A stretch of 24,867 bases of DNA from CBDCEG01 sp965215775 (GTDB taxonomy: Bacteria; Pseudomonadota; Gammaproteobacteria; Cardiobacteriales; Ostreibacteriaceae), in assembly GCA_965215775.1 (NCBI GenBank), contig CBDCEG010000031.1, positions 1 to 24,867 on the forward strand, read 5' to 3'. Numbering within the stretch: position 1 is the first letter of the stretch; each line of letters opens with the position of its first letter. The notes beneath the pieces were generated by a model that searched no databases, was not told where the DNA came from, and saw only the letters and a list, made by a program, of their open reading frames with translations. The translations under genes were made by a program, and so were the position numbers. Below are positions 16,758 to 24,822 of this stretch, one piece after another.

Positions 16758-18905
16758 TTAATCTTTCACTCCGTCAAAATTAGGAATTGAACAAGCACTT
16801 CCTTCACAATCACTTTTAATTACCGCTTCGTCTTCTGGTGATAATCCTAACTCTTCCATTGTAATATTTGTAACTAATTCTTCACCAACCAAAACCTCAC
16901 CATCTTCTTTTCCTAATGCGTCTGGAACAACTGAAAATGTATTTGAAATACCATCTGCTGCATATTTGAAAGGTATTTTAGCAACTGACATTAGAGAAGC
17001 TAAAGCTCCATTCTCATCACGCCCATGCATAGGGTTTGCGCCTGGAGCAAATGGTTCACCAGATTTTCTTCCATCTGGAGTGTTACCTGTTTTGGTTCCA
17101 TAAACAACATTTGAAGTTATTGTCAAAACTGAAGTTGTTGGAATACTATTTCTGTAAGTTCCATATTTAGAAACTTTACCCATAAATAATTTTACAATAT
17201 CAACTGCAATATCATCAACATCATCAATATTATTACCAAATTTAGGATAATCTCCTGTTGTTTTAAAATCAACTGCAATTCCATCTTCATCACGAATAAC
17301 TTCAACTTTTGCAAATTTGATAGCACTAAGAGAATCCGCCACAACTGAAAGTCCAGCAATTCCTGTTGCAAAAAATCTTGTTACATCGTTGTCATGTAAG
17401 GCCATTTCAGATCTTTCATAAGCATATTTATCATGCATATAATGAATAATATTTAATGTATTTACATAAAGCCTTGCTAACCAATCTAAAAGTTGCTCAT
17501 ATTTACCCATTAAAGTATCATAATCTAAAACATCAGAAGTTATTGGTTCAAATCTTGGAGAAATTTGTTTTTTAGATTTTTCATCAACGCCACCATTTAT
17601 TGTGTATAAAAGTGCTTTTGCTAAGTTTGCTCTAGCTCCAAAAAACTGCATTTCTTTACCAACTCGCATAGGTGAAACACAACAAGCAATAGCATAGTCA
17701 TCACCATGCGTAACTAACATATTCTCATCATTTTCATATTGAATTGAAGAGGTAAGGATAGACATTTTTGCACAAAATTCTTTAAAACCATTTGGAAGTC
17801 TTGGCGACCATAAAACAGTCAAATTAGGCTCAGGAGCAGGACCTAAGTTATTTAATGTATGTAAAATTCTAAAAGATGTTTTTGTAACAAGAGGACGCCC
17901 ATCAATTCCCATTCCAGCAATAGATTCAGTAACCCAAGTTGGATCACCTGAAAATAAATCATTATAATCTGGAGTTCTAGCAAATTTTACTAAACGCAAT
18001 TTCATAACAAAATGATCAATCATTTCTTGTGCTTGTGCTTCTGTAATTACATTATTTTGTAAATCTCTTTGTATAAAAATATCTAGGAAAGTTGAAGTTC
18101 TGCCAAGACTCATTGCAGCACCATTTTGTTCTTTTATTGCAGCAAGGTAGCCAAAATATAACCATTGAATCGCTTCTTTAGCAGATTTAGCAGGTTTTGA
18201 AATATCACAACCATAAGTCAAAGCCATTTGTTTAATTTCTTCTAAAGCTCTTATTTGTTCCGCAACCTCTTCTCTTTCACGAATAATGTTTTCATTCATT
18301 GCGATTGAAGATATCTTTAAAAATTCCATTTTATCAGCTTTTAAAGCATCAATTCCGTATAAAGCAACTCTACGATAATCCCCAATTATCCTTCCGCGCC
18401 CATAAGCATCTGGTAAACCTGTAATTATTGCAGATTTCCTTGCTTCCATCATTTCGGTTGTATATGCATCAAAAACCCCTTGGTTATGGGTTTTACGATA
18501 TTTTGTGAATATTTCTGAAACTTCACTATCTATTTCAAATCCATAAGATTTCGCAGCCATTTCAGCCATACGAATTCCACCAAAAGGTTGAAGTGAGCGT
18601 TTGAAAGGTTTATCAGTTTGAAAACCAACAATAGTTTCAAGTTCTTTATTAAGATAACCTGCTGCGTGAGAAACAATAGTTGATACTGTTTTGGTATCTA
18701 AATCATGAACTCCACCGCGTTCTTTTTCTTCTTTATTTAAAAGCATTACTTGCTCCCAAAGAGCTAAAGTTGCCTCAGTAGCTCCTTCTAAGAAAGAGTC
18801 ATCTCCTGCATAAATTGTATAATTTTTTTGGATGAAATCTCTTACATCTATTTCTTTAATCCAATTCCCTGATTTAAAATCTTGTAAAGCATGTTCTTGT
18901 TTCAT
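16758..18905 (-). CDS. pflB: Pyruvate formate-lyase catalytic part, lacking the glycyl-radical domain
   Basis: PFL cleaves pyruvate with CoA to acetyl-CoA and formate in anaerobic growth. The 715 aa protein follows E. coli PflB (760 aa) closely from the N-terminus, with active-site Cys408-Cys409 in ACCVSPM, FFGARANLAKALLY, and HGRDENGALASLMSVAK. Homology stops at VVPDALGKED. Where E. coli goes on to its radical domain, this protein has about 45 acidic residues (EELVTNITMEELGLSPEDE, then CEGSAC) and a normal TAA. There is no RVSGYAV here; it is on the next gene. AAGGAA precedes the ATG, and focA ends 11 bases upstream. The frame is clean throughout, so the split does not come from an internal frameshift near the catalytic core. 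Confidence 0.95.
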   Translation of the reverse strand: MKQEHALQDFKSGNWIKEIDVRDFIQKNYTIYAGDDSFLEGATEATLALWEQVMLLNKEEKERGGVHDLDTKTVSTIVSHAAGYLNKELETIVGFQTDKPFKRSLQPFGGIRMAEMAAKSYGFEIDSEVSEIFTKYRKTHNQGVFDAYTTEMMEARKSAIITGLPDAYGRGRIIGDYRRVALYGIDALKADKMEFLKISSIAMNENIIREREEVAEQIRALEEIKQMALTYGCDISKPAKSAKEAIQWLYFGYLAAIKEQNGAAMSLGRTSTFLDIFIQRDLQNNVITEAQAQEMIDHFVMKLRLVKFARTPDYNDLFSGDPTWVTESIAGMGIDGRPLVTKTSFRILHTLNNLGPAPEPNLTVLWSPRLPNGFKEFCAKMSILTSSIQYENDENMLVTHGDDYAIACCVSPMRVGKEMQFFGARANLAKALLYTINGGVDEKSKKQISPRFEPITSDVLDYDTLMGKYEQLLDWLARLYVNTLNIIHYMHDKYAYERSEMALHDNDVTRFFATGIAGLSVVADSLSAIKFAKVEVIRDEDGIAVDFKTTGDYPKFGNNIDDVDDIAVDIVKLFMGKVSKYGTYRNSIPTTSVLTITSNVVYGTKTGNTPDGRKSGEPFAPGANPMHGRDENGALASLMSVAKIPFKYAADGISNTFSVVPDALGKEDGEVLVGEELVTNITMEELGLSPEDEAVIKSDCEGSACSIPNFDGVKD

Positions 18906-18916
18906 AATAAATTTCC

Positions 18917-19663
18917 TTAAGATAGTCTATTAATATAATACATTCCACCACCCACAATAAATCCACCAACTATATTTCCCATAGTTACTGGTATTAAATT
19001 GTGCATGAAGTCTGCGTAAGTAATTGTGTCTGAAATTAAAATAGCACTGTGAATTAAGCTCATATTTGCAATACTATGTTCGTAACCTAAACTAAAAAAT
19101 ACAACAACTGCAACAACCATAAGTAATATTTTTGCTGAGTCATTGTTTGTAAGCCTTGCCATCAAAACTCCCATACAAACAAGGACATTACAGTAAATAC
19201 CTTTAACAAATAAAGCTCCTGTACCTGTGTGAACTTTTTTTGTTGCTAGTTTTATTAGGTAATCATTATCCTTAAAAAGCCCTGTGAATTCCATAGAATA
19301 AGAGAAAATAAGTGAACCAATTAAATTACCGAAATAACAAGCAACTAATATTTTCACCAAATCCACCCAAGATGCTCCTCTGATTACATGAATAATCATA
19401 TACATACAACTGCTTGTGAATAAATCTAAGCGTAAAAAAACAATACAAATAAGAGCTACTGAAAATACTAATCCAGGAACTAAACCAACCATTGGACTAT
19501 TAGCAGCCATTAAAGCAACTCCTGCTTTTGAAGCAATACCAACCCCAAAACCAATACAAATTCCCGCAAAAATAGCGGATATAAGATAAGTTGAAATACT
19601 TTTGTTAATTAGGTTGATTTTTTTCTTGTTGTTTTCTAGCGTTAGTTCTATAAAAGTTTTCAT
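18917..19663 (-). CDS. focA: Formate/nitrite channel family, probable formate transporter
   Basis: This 248 aa inner-membrane protein has the six membrane segments of the FNT family, which form pentamers with one pore per subunit. The LDLFTSSCMY block (79-88) matches the first broken-helix loop, KGIYCNVLVCMGVLMA (154-169) the family signature, and GYEHSIANM (193-201) holds the pore histidine, His196. In sequence it looks somewhat closer to NirC than to E. coli FocA, but its place directly before pflB, with an 11-base gap, argues for formate. No nitrite reductase genes are in the window. The start lacks a clear ribosome binding site. Confidence 0.88.
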   Translation of the reverse strand: MKTFIELTLENNKKKINLINKSISTYLISAIFAGICIGFGVGIASKAGVALMAANSPMVGLVPGLVFSVALICIVFLRLDLFTSSCMYMIIHVIRGASWVDLVKILVACYFGNLIGSLIFSYSMEFTGLFKDNDYLIKLATKKVHTGTGALFVKGIYCNVLVCMGVLMARLTNNDSAKILLMVVAVVVFFSLGYEHSIANMSLIHSAILISDTITYADFMHNLIPVTMGNIVGGFIVGGGMYYINRLS

Positions 19664-19723
19664 AATTTACTGTATTTCATATGTAAAAAGTTAATTAATT
19701 AGCTTGTGTTTTGCAAGGCTATA

Positions 19724-19751
19724 ATTATAACCTTTAATTATGTATATACAA
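19724..19751 (-). promoter_or_regulatory. Candidate promoter of the focA-pfl operon
   Basis: On the minus strand TTGTAT (19751-19746) and TATAAT (19729-19724) are separated by 16 bases, about 60 bases before the focA start. I looked for an FNR box (TTGAT-N4-ATCAA) and found none, which is unexpected for an anaerobic operon. Confidence 0.45.
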
Positions 19752-19862
19752 TATTTTTTTATATGAACTTTGACTAGTTTTTGGTGTGCTTTTTTGAGAT
19801 ATTAAAACTATATTTTTATGTGTTTTGTTGGTTTATTTTGTGTAGTTTGTTTTTTTAGTCTT

Positions 19863-19945
19863 GATAAATCACGCTTTTGCAATATTAAATCAGCTCTTAA
19901 AACTCTCCTCCTTTAAAGGAGGAGTAACCGCAGGAGAGGTGGTTT
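19863..19945. repeat. Palindromic dispersed repeat, copy 1
   Basis: A shared lead (GATAAATC, then TTTTGCAATATTAAA, then AGCTCTTAAAAC) is followed by a perfect 20-base palindrome CTCCTCCTTTAAAGGAGGAG at 19905-19924 and then GTAACCGCAGGAGAGGTGGTT, whose ends (AACC/GGTT) can also pair. The same order of lead, palindrome and CCGCAGG tail recurs at 23360-23500. It looks like a REP-type or miniature non-coding element. The G+C-rich palindrome stands out from its surroundings. Confidence 0.7.
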
Positions 19946-20058
19946 ATACTAACTTTACTAATTTGGTATTTTTAAATAATTAAATAAAACAAGAAAAAAC
20001 CTATAAATATTGTTATGTACTTATTTACTTTGTTTCCCCATAGTCAACTTCTGTTTTA

Positions 20059-20529
20059 TTATTCATCCAATCTCTTATAATTTTCTACAGGTATATATGA
20101 AGTAGTAGATAGGGACATTTTTTTGATTGACTTAAGCGTACTTAATTTGCGCTCTAAAATATCTAAGCCAAAATAATGTGATAGATGTGGACTATTTTTA
20201 ACATCTTCTATTTTTTTTATAAATTCTTTTTCACAACACCGAGAGACAAGTCCATAAAACCAAAAAAGATAAGGTCCACCATGAACATTTATAGAGTTAT
20301 CCACTGAAAAGAAGAATTCAGCTTGCCAATTTACAGGAAGATTTTTTATATGTTTTTCATATGTGCTAAACATCTCTCTGTATGTTACCTCCCCATCACC
20401 TCTATTTCTTAGCTTAAAAATAACTAAATGCCCAACTGCTTCATTAACTTTTTTCTTAAATCTATCCTCATCAGAATTACAACTATTTACTAGTAATAAT
20501 ATTATTAGTATTTTAAATAAGTTTTTCAT
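20059..20529 (-). CDS. Small predicted lipoprotein of unknown function
   Basis: The 156 aa product begins with a lipoprotein signal, MKNLFKILIILLLVNSC, with Cys17 as the likely lipidated residue and Asn after it. The mature part is charged, with HGGPYLFWFYG in the middle, a neighbouring Cys-Cys pair (RCCEKEF) and a Ser/Thr-rich end. I recognise no domain. It is divergent from pepN across 177 bases. It is probably real, because the signal peptide is well formed and no longer frame overlaps it. Confidence 0.7.
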   Translation of the reverse strand: MKNLFKILIILLLVNSCNSDEDRFKKKVNEAVGHLVIFKLRNRGDGEVTYREMFSTYEKHIKNLPVNWQAEFFFSVDNSINVHGGPYLFWFYGLVSRCCEKEFIKKIEDVKNSPHLSHYFGLDILERKLSTLKSIKKMSLSTTSYIPVENYKRLDE

Positions 20530-20640
20530 TTTTATTCCCTTTTATTATATTAATTTCATCAATCCACATTATAACAAATATCATTAGGTATTAACTATTT
20601 TCACAACAAAAAACGCACAATCATTTAAAAAATAGTTGTA

Positions 20641-20669
20641 TTAGCATAAAAACACTATTTAGCTATAAT
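20641..20669 (+). promoter_or_regulatory. Candidate promoter of pepN
   Basis: TTAGCA at 20641-20646 and a perfect TATAAT at 20664-20669 are separated by 17 bases. An AAAGGA ribosome binding site at 20693-20698 lies eight bases before ATG 20707. Confidence 0.65.
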
Positions 20670-20706
20670 ATCAAATCAACAAAAAAACAATCAAAGGAAA
20701 AACAAA

Positions 20707-23316
20707 ATGGAAAAACAAAATACAGCAAACCAAACAAAATATTTAGCAGATTATAAAGCTAGTGATTTTAGTATAAATTCAGTGAAATTAGATTTTGCTT
20801 TATTTGATAATCAAACCATAGTTACTGCAAAACTTGATATTAGTAAAGTTAATAAAACCGTAAATAATTTGGAATTAAATGGAGAAAATTTACAATTATT
20901 ATCAGTTGATATTGATGGGGAAAGTTTTGAGAATTATGAAGTTTTGGATAATAAATTAATAATAAAAAACACGCCTGATAGTTTTATCCTTTCAACTCAA
21001 GTTATTATCCACCCAGAAAAAAATACTTTGTTAGAAGGCTTGTATAAATCATCAAATATATTTTGTACTCAATGTGAGGCAGAAGGTTTCCGTAGAATTA
21101 CATATTTCTTAGATAGACCTGATGTTATGACAAAATATAGCGTTCGCATTGAAGCTGATGAAAATAAATATCCCAAATTATTATCTAATGGAAACTTAGT
21201 AAACAAAGGGAGTTTAGGCAATGGTAGGCATTATGCAAATTGGGACGATCCACATTTAAAACCTAGTTATTTATTTGCTTTAGTTGCTGGAAATTTGGCA
21301 AGTGTTGAGAAAACTATTCAAACTAAATCTGGAAATGATGTGGTTTTGGAAGTTTTAACTGAGCCTGATTTTATTTCTCAAGCTGATTATGCTTTGGGGG
21401 CGTTGGAACGGGCTTTGCGATGGGATGAACAAACATTTAATTTAGAATATGATTTGGATAAATATATGGTTGTTGCAATTGGCGATTTTAATATGGGAGC
21501 TATGGAAAATAAGGGGCTAAATGTATTTAATTCCAAATATGTATTAGCAACACCAAAAACTGCAACTGATAAAGATTTTCTAAATATTGAAAATATTATT
21601 GGGCATGAATACTTTCATAACTGGACTGGAAACCGTGTAACTTGTAGAGATTGGTTTCAATTATCACTAAAAGAAGGGCTTACTGTTTTTCGTGATGCTT
21701 TATTTTCTGCGGATATGACAACCAAGGGAATTAAACGCTTAGAAGAAGTTAAAACAGTTCGCGAACATCAATTTATAGAAGACCAAGGACCAATGAGCCA
21801 CCCTGTTCGCCCTGATAATTATATTGAAATAAATAATTTTTACACCTTAACAGTTTATGAAAAAGGTTCGGAAGTTATTCGTATGATTTATAACTTAATT
21901 GGTGAGGAAAATTTCAAAAAAGGAATTGAACTATATTTCAAACGCCACGATGGAACTGCGGTTACAGTTGAAGATTTTGCACAAGCAATGACTGATGCTT
22001 CAGGATTTGATTTTATGGGGCAATTTTTCAAATGGTACACACAGTCTGGAACGCCCAAATTATCAGTTGAAACTAACTATGATAAAAACTCCAAAATATT
22101 TAAAATACAATTAAATCAAACTCATAAAGTAACTGCAAATCAATTAGAAAAACACAATTTGGTAATTCCTGTTACATATAAATTATTTGATAAAAATGGT
22201 AAATCAATTTCCAAAGAAGAAGTTTTAATAGTTGATGAAAGCACTAAAACTATTGAAATTAAAGATATTACTCAGAAACCAGTTTTATCAATTTTGCGTA
22301 ATTTCTCTGCTCCTGTAATTGTTGAATTTGAGCAATCTGATAAAGATTTGCATACTTTGGTGCGTTATGATGATGATTTGTTTATAAGATTTAATGCTAT
22401 GCAAATTTTATTAAAAAGGTGTGTTAGATTGGCATTAAACAATGATGAAAAAGTTAATAAATTAGTTGATGAAAAAGTTAATGAAATAGTTGATACTTAT
22501 AAATATATTTTAAATAGTCCTGATGATTTGTCAGAAAAATCTGAAATATTATCATTGCCAAGTTTATCAGTATTTTTTGAAACCATGGATTTGGTTGATG
22601 TAACAAAATTAGCAAAAATAGTTAATCAAATTAAACAAAAAATCGCAATTTCTTTAACAGATAATTTAATCAAAGTTATTGATAAAAAAGCAAAATATAA
22701 TGATTTGGACTTATCATTTTTAGCAATATCAGAAAGAAAATATAAAAATACTTGTTTGGCAATATTAGCAAAAACTAAGTTAGAAAATGTTAAAAATATA
22801 GCTAAGCAAATTTATAATAATTCAAATACAATGACTAATAAATTATCAGCTTTAGCAGTATTAAATACTTATAAATCAGATGATAGGAAAAATGCATTAT
22901 TAAGCTTTTATAATGAATTCAAAACTGATCCACAGGTTATGGACAAGTGGTTTGCAATTCAAGCGTCTGCTAATTTTGACTCAACTTTTGATGAAATCAA
23001 TAAATTAGCAGAACATAAATTATTTAGCTTAACTAATCCAAATAAAGTTAGATCGCTTTTTGGAACATTTTGTATGGGAAATTTGGAACAATTTCATAAC
23101 AAATCAGGCAAAGGTTATAAATTATTAGCAAATTTAGTTGCAAAATTAGACAAAATAAACCCAAGCATCGCCGCTAGAATGGTAACTCCTCTAACACAAT
23201 GGAAACGATTTGATAATAACTCACAAAAACTAATGAAAAGTGAGTTACAACAATTATTAGAAAATACAGAAATCTCCAAGGATTTGTATGAGGTTGTAAG
23301 TAAATCAGTGGTTTAG
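20707..23316 (+). CDS. pepN: Aminopeptidase N (alanyl aminopeptidase), M1 family
   Basis: PepN is a zinc metallopeptidase that trims N-terminal residues from peptides in the last stages of cytosolic protein breakdown. The 869 aa length matches gammaproteobacterial PepN. The substrate-binding GAMEN motif is at 264-268. The zinc site HEYFH is at 300-304 with Glu323 as the third ligand, inside NWTGNRVTCRDWFQLSLKEG, nearly identical to E. coli. The N-terminal beta domain and the C-terminal helical domain (about 540-869) are both complete. It has its own promoter and no close downstream partner. No signal peptide is seen. The C-terminal half is rich in Lys and Asn, as expected from the base composition. 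Confidence 0.97.
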   Translation: MEKQNTANQTKYLADYKASDFSINSVKLDFALFDNQTIVTAKLDISKVNKTVNNLELNGENLQLLSVDIDGESFENYEVLDNKLIIKNTPDSFILSTQVIIHPEKNTLLEGLYKSSNIFCTQCEAEGFRRITYFLDRPDVMTKYSVRIEADENKYPKLLSNGNLVNKGSLGNGRHYANWDDPHLKPSYLFALVAGNLASVEKTIQTKSGNDVVLEVLTEPDFISQADYALGALERALRWDEQTFNLEYDLDKYMVVAIGDFNMGAMENKGLNVFNSKYVLATPKTATDKDFLNIENIIGHEYFHNWTGNRVTCRDWFQLSLKEGLTVFRDALFSADMTTKGIKRLEEVKTVREHQFIEDQGPMSHPVRPDNYIEINNFYTLTVYEKGSEVIRMIYNLIGEENFKKGIELYFKRHDGTAVTVEDFAQAMTDASGFDFMGQFFKWYTQSGTPKLSVETNYDKNSKIFKIQLNQTHKVTANQLEKHNLVIPVTYKLFDKNGKSISKEEVLIVDESTKTIEIKDITQKPVLSILRNFSAPVIVEFEQSDKDLHTLVRYDDDLFIRFNAMQILLKRCVRLALNNDEKVNKLVDEKVNEIVDTYKYILNSPDDLSEKSEILSLPSLSVFFETMDLVDVTKLAKIVNQIKQKIAISLTDNLIKVIDKKAKYNDLDLSFLAISERKYKNTCLAILAKTKLENVKNIAKQIYNNSNTMTNKLSALAVLNTYKSDDRKNALLSFYNEFKTDPQVMDKWFAIQASANFDSTFDEINKLAEHKLFSLTNPNKVRSLFGTFCMGNLEQFHNKSGKGYKLLANLVAKLDKINPSIAARMVTPLTQWKRFDNNSQKLMKSELQQLLENTEISKDLYEVVSKSVV

Positions 23317-23359
23317 GTTTTTTTGTAAGAGTAAATATTTATGTTCTTTTAAATAAATC

Positions 23360-23500
23360 AAATGAACTCTAGAAAGATATAAATCAGACCTTTGCAATAT
23401 TAAAGAAGCTCTTAAAACCTACTGTAGTGGTTGTATGATATAAATAAGCTCTTGCTTGAAAACTATCCTCCTTTTTAAGGAGGAGTACCCGCAGGGGGTT
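23360..23500. repeat. Palindromic dispersed repeat, copy 2
   Basis: This is the second copy of the element at 19863-19945. It has ATAAATCAGACC then TTTGCAATATTAAA then AGCTCTTAAAAC, about 45 bases of non-shared sequence, the hairpin TCCTCCTTTTTAAGGAGGA at 23466-23484 (8-base arms, 3-base loop) and then ACCCGCAGGGGG. A further shared word, TGTTTTGTTGGTTTA, is found downstream of this copy (about 23530) but upstream of copy 1 (about 19818). Both copies lie outside genes. Confidence 0.65.
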
Positions 23501-23558
23501 GAAGCTATCTTAAGATTTGTGAAACAATTATGTTTTGTTGGTTTACATTTGTTTAAAA

Positions 23559-23594
23559 TGAAGTGGTTCAGTTTTATGGGACAGATTTTTAGCC
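23559..23594 (+). repeat. Left terminal inverted repeat of the IS3 element
   Basis: Matches the reverse complement of 24787-24822 at about two thirds or more of positions, best over the inner TTTTATGG and the outer TG. It sets the left boundary of the element. Confidence 0.75.
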
Positions 23595-23622
23595 TATAAT
23601 ACACTTTTAAGAGGAAAAAATT

Positions 23623-23934
23623 ATGTCAAAAATTAACAAACAAAGAAAAACTTGGACTGTAGAGCAAAAGCTTGATTATGCAAAGCTTATGGTGCATGAA
23701 AATTATACAAATAGTCAAATTCAAGAAATTTCTGGTGCAGGAAAATCAGCTGTTGCGCGTTGGAAAAAACAATATATTGACGAATTAGGTGGGAAAACTC
23801 CAGATGGCAAAAGAGCGTTGACAGCTCAGCAGCAGGAGATTCAAGACCTTAGGAAACAGCTTTGGAGGGCTAAAAGAGACAATGAAATTTTAAAAAGGCT
23901 GCTGCCATTTTTATTCAAAAAAACTAAAAACTGA
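23623..23934 (+). CDS. IS3-family OrfA, helix-turn-helix protein
   Basis: The 103 aa protein has an N-terminal helix-turn-helix (KLDYAKLMVHENYTNSQIQ, then GAGKSAVARWKKQY), which binds the element ends. It is followed by a leucine-zipper-like helix (LTAQQQEIQDLRKQLWRAKR, then DNEILKRLLPF) used for multimerisation. AGAGGA precedes the ATG. In most IS3 elements OrfA fuses to OrfB by a -1 frameshift. Here a TTTAAAA run at 23889-23895 could slip, but the -1 frame stops shortly after it. Confidence 0.9.
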   Translation: MSKINKQRKTWTVEQKLDYAKLMVHENYTNSQIQEISGAGKSAVARWKKQYIDELGGKTPDGKRALTAQQQEIQDLRKQLWRAKRDNEILKRLLPFLFKKTKN

Positions 23935-23941
23935 AGTTATT

Positions 23942-24793
23942 ATGAAAATAAAAATGGCAAATAAAAATTACTCAATAACTGAATTATGCACTGCTTATGG
24001 GGTTCCTAAAAATACATTTTATAAAAAGACTAACACTAGGAAAATTAATAGAAAATCTTCTGAAATAATATCTTTATTAAAGAAAATTTCTATAGAAACA
24101 AAACACAGTTATGGGAAAAGAAGAATGCAAAAAGAACTCCAACTTTACGGTATTAAGATTGGTATTTTTAAAGTAGCTTCATTGATGAAACTTGCTAATA
24201 TTCAAGCAATTACACCAAGAAAAAAACACTATTACCCCAAAGAACGAGTGTCTAAAATTATTTCTGATAATATTTTAAATAGAGAATTTAATCAAAAAAC
24301 ACCAAATACACATTGGGTTGGCGATATAACTTATATCCGAAATCATCAAGGCTGGAGCTATTTAGCGACGGTTCTTGACCTTGCAACAAAAGAAATTGTG
24401 GGCTGGAGTTTGTCGCAAAAACCGAATGCAAAACTTGCAAAAAAAGCACTTCAAAACGCAATTAGAAGAAAACATCCAGATACAAGCAAATTATTATTTC
24501 ACTCAGATCGTGGCGTGCAATATACGTCTAATTTATTTGTTGATTTTTGTGTAAATTTGCATATAACAAAGAGTGTTAGCAGAAAAGGAAACTGTTGGGA
24601 TAATGCTGTAATGGAAAGGTTTTTTAGGAGTCTAAAGTCTGAAAGATTAAATTATTTAAGTTTTAAAAGTCATCAAGAAGTTACTGAAGAAGTAGATAGT
24701 TATATATATTTTTATAATTATAAGAGGTTAAATTCCGCAATAAATTACATGACACCAAATGAAAAATTTAATAGAATGATAAATGTCGCTTAA
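23942..24793 (+). CDS. IS3-family OrfB, DDE transposase catalytic part
   Basis: The 283 aa protein has an N-terminal HTH-like region (about 10-60) followed by the retroviral integrase fold. The catalytic acids are in WVGDITYI, LFHSDRGVQY and NAVMERFFRSLKSE, the D-D-E set with the usual spacing, and YNYKRLNSAINYMTP closes the domain. The catalytic core looks intact. Its frame is +1 relative to OrfA, and it begins seven bases after the OrfA stop with no strong ribosome binding site. The frame is open upstream to 23894, so either it is translated by coupling or an indel has moved it away from the usual fusion frame. Confidence 0.93.
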   Translation: MKIKMANKNYSITELCTAYGVPKNTFYKKTNTRKINRKSSEIISLLKKISIETKHSYGKRRMQKELQLYGIKIGIFKVASLMKLANIQAITPRKKHYYPKERVSKIISDNILNREFNQKTPNTHWVGDITYIRNHQGWSYLATVLDLATKEIVGWSLSQKPNAKLAKKALQNAIRRKHPDTSKLLFHSDRGVQYTSNLFVDFCVNLHITKSVSRKGNCWDNAVMERFFRSLKSERLNYLSFKSHQEVTEEVDSYIYFYNYKRLNSAINYMTPNEKFNRMINVA

Positions 24794-24822
24794 AAAGTGT
24801 TCCATAAAATTAGACCATTACA
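24787..24822 (-). repeat. Right terminal inverted repeat of the IS3 element
   Basis: Partner of the left end at 23559-23594. The transposase stop codon overlaps its inner part, as is common in compact insertion sequences. Confidence 0.75.

Larger units (their letters stand above)
19664..20058. other. Intergenic region holding the focA promoter and a dispersed repeat
   Basis: There is no gene in these 395 bases. The right-hand gene (the lipoprotein) ends here and focA begins on the left, both on the minus strand. The part nearest focA contains its candidate promoter. The centre contains a palindromic repeat also seen near 23.45 kb. The remainder is AT-rich without recognisable signals. Confidence 0.6.
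23559..24822 (+). mobile_element. IS3-family insertion sequence, complete with both ends
   Basis: The element is about 1264 bases long, which is usual for IS3. Its ends pair over some 36 positions: the left starts TGAAGTGGTTCAG and continues TTTTATGGGACA, and the right, read inward on the other strand, is TGTAATGGTCTAA then TTTTATGGAACA. Both begin with the TG typical of the family. AAA on each side could be a 3-base target duplication but is weak evidence in AT-rich DNA. It carries two ORFs, a helix-turn-helix OrfA and a DDE transposase OrfB. A TATAAT at 23595-23600 could drive them. The 45 bases to its right (24823-24867) hold no recognisable feature. Confidence 0.88.

Noticed and set aside
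16641..16905. An intron, intein or translational bypass joining the two PFL parts
   Set aside because: The interval is too short for a usual intron or intein, it contains a normal stop, and the second part has its own strong ribosome binding site and ATG.
19664..19860. FNR binding site upstream of focA
   Set aside because: I looked for TTGAT-N4-ATCAA and found no adequate match; partial TTGAT words lack the second half-site.
23419..23604. Minus-strand 61 aa open frame upstream of the insertion sequence
   Set aside because: It covers the palindromic repeat and the left end of the IS and has no coding character.
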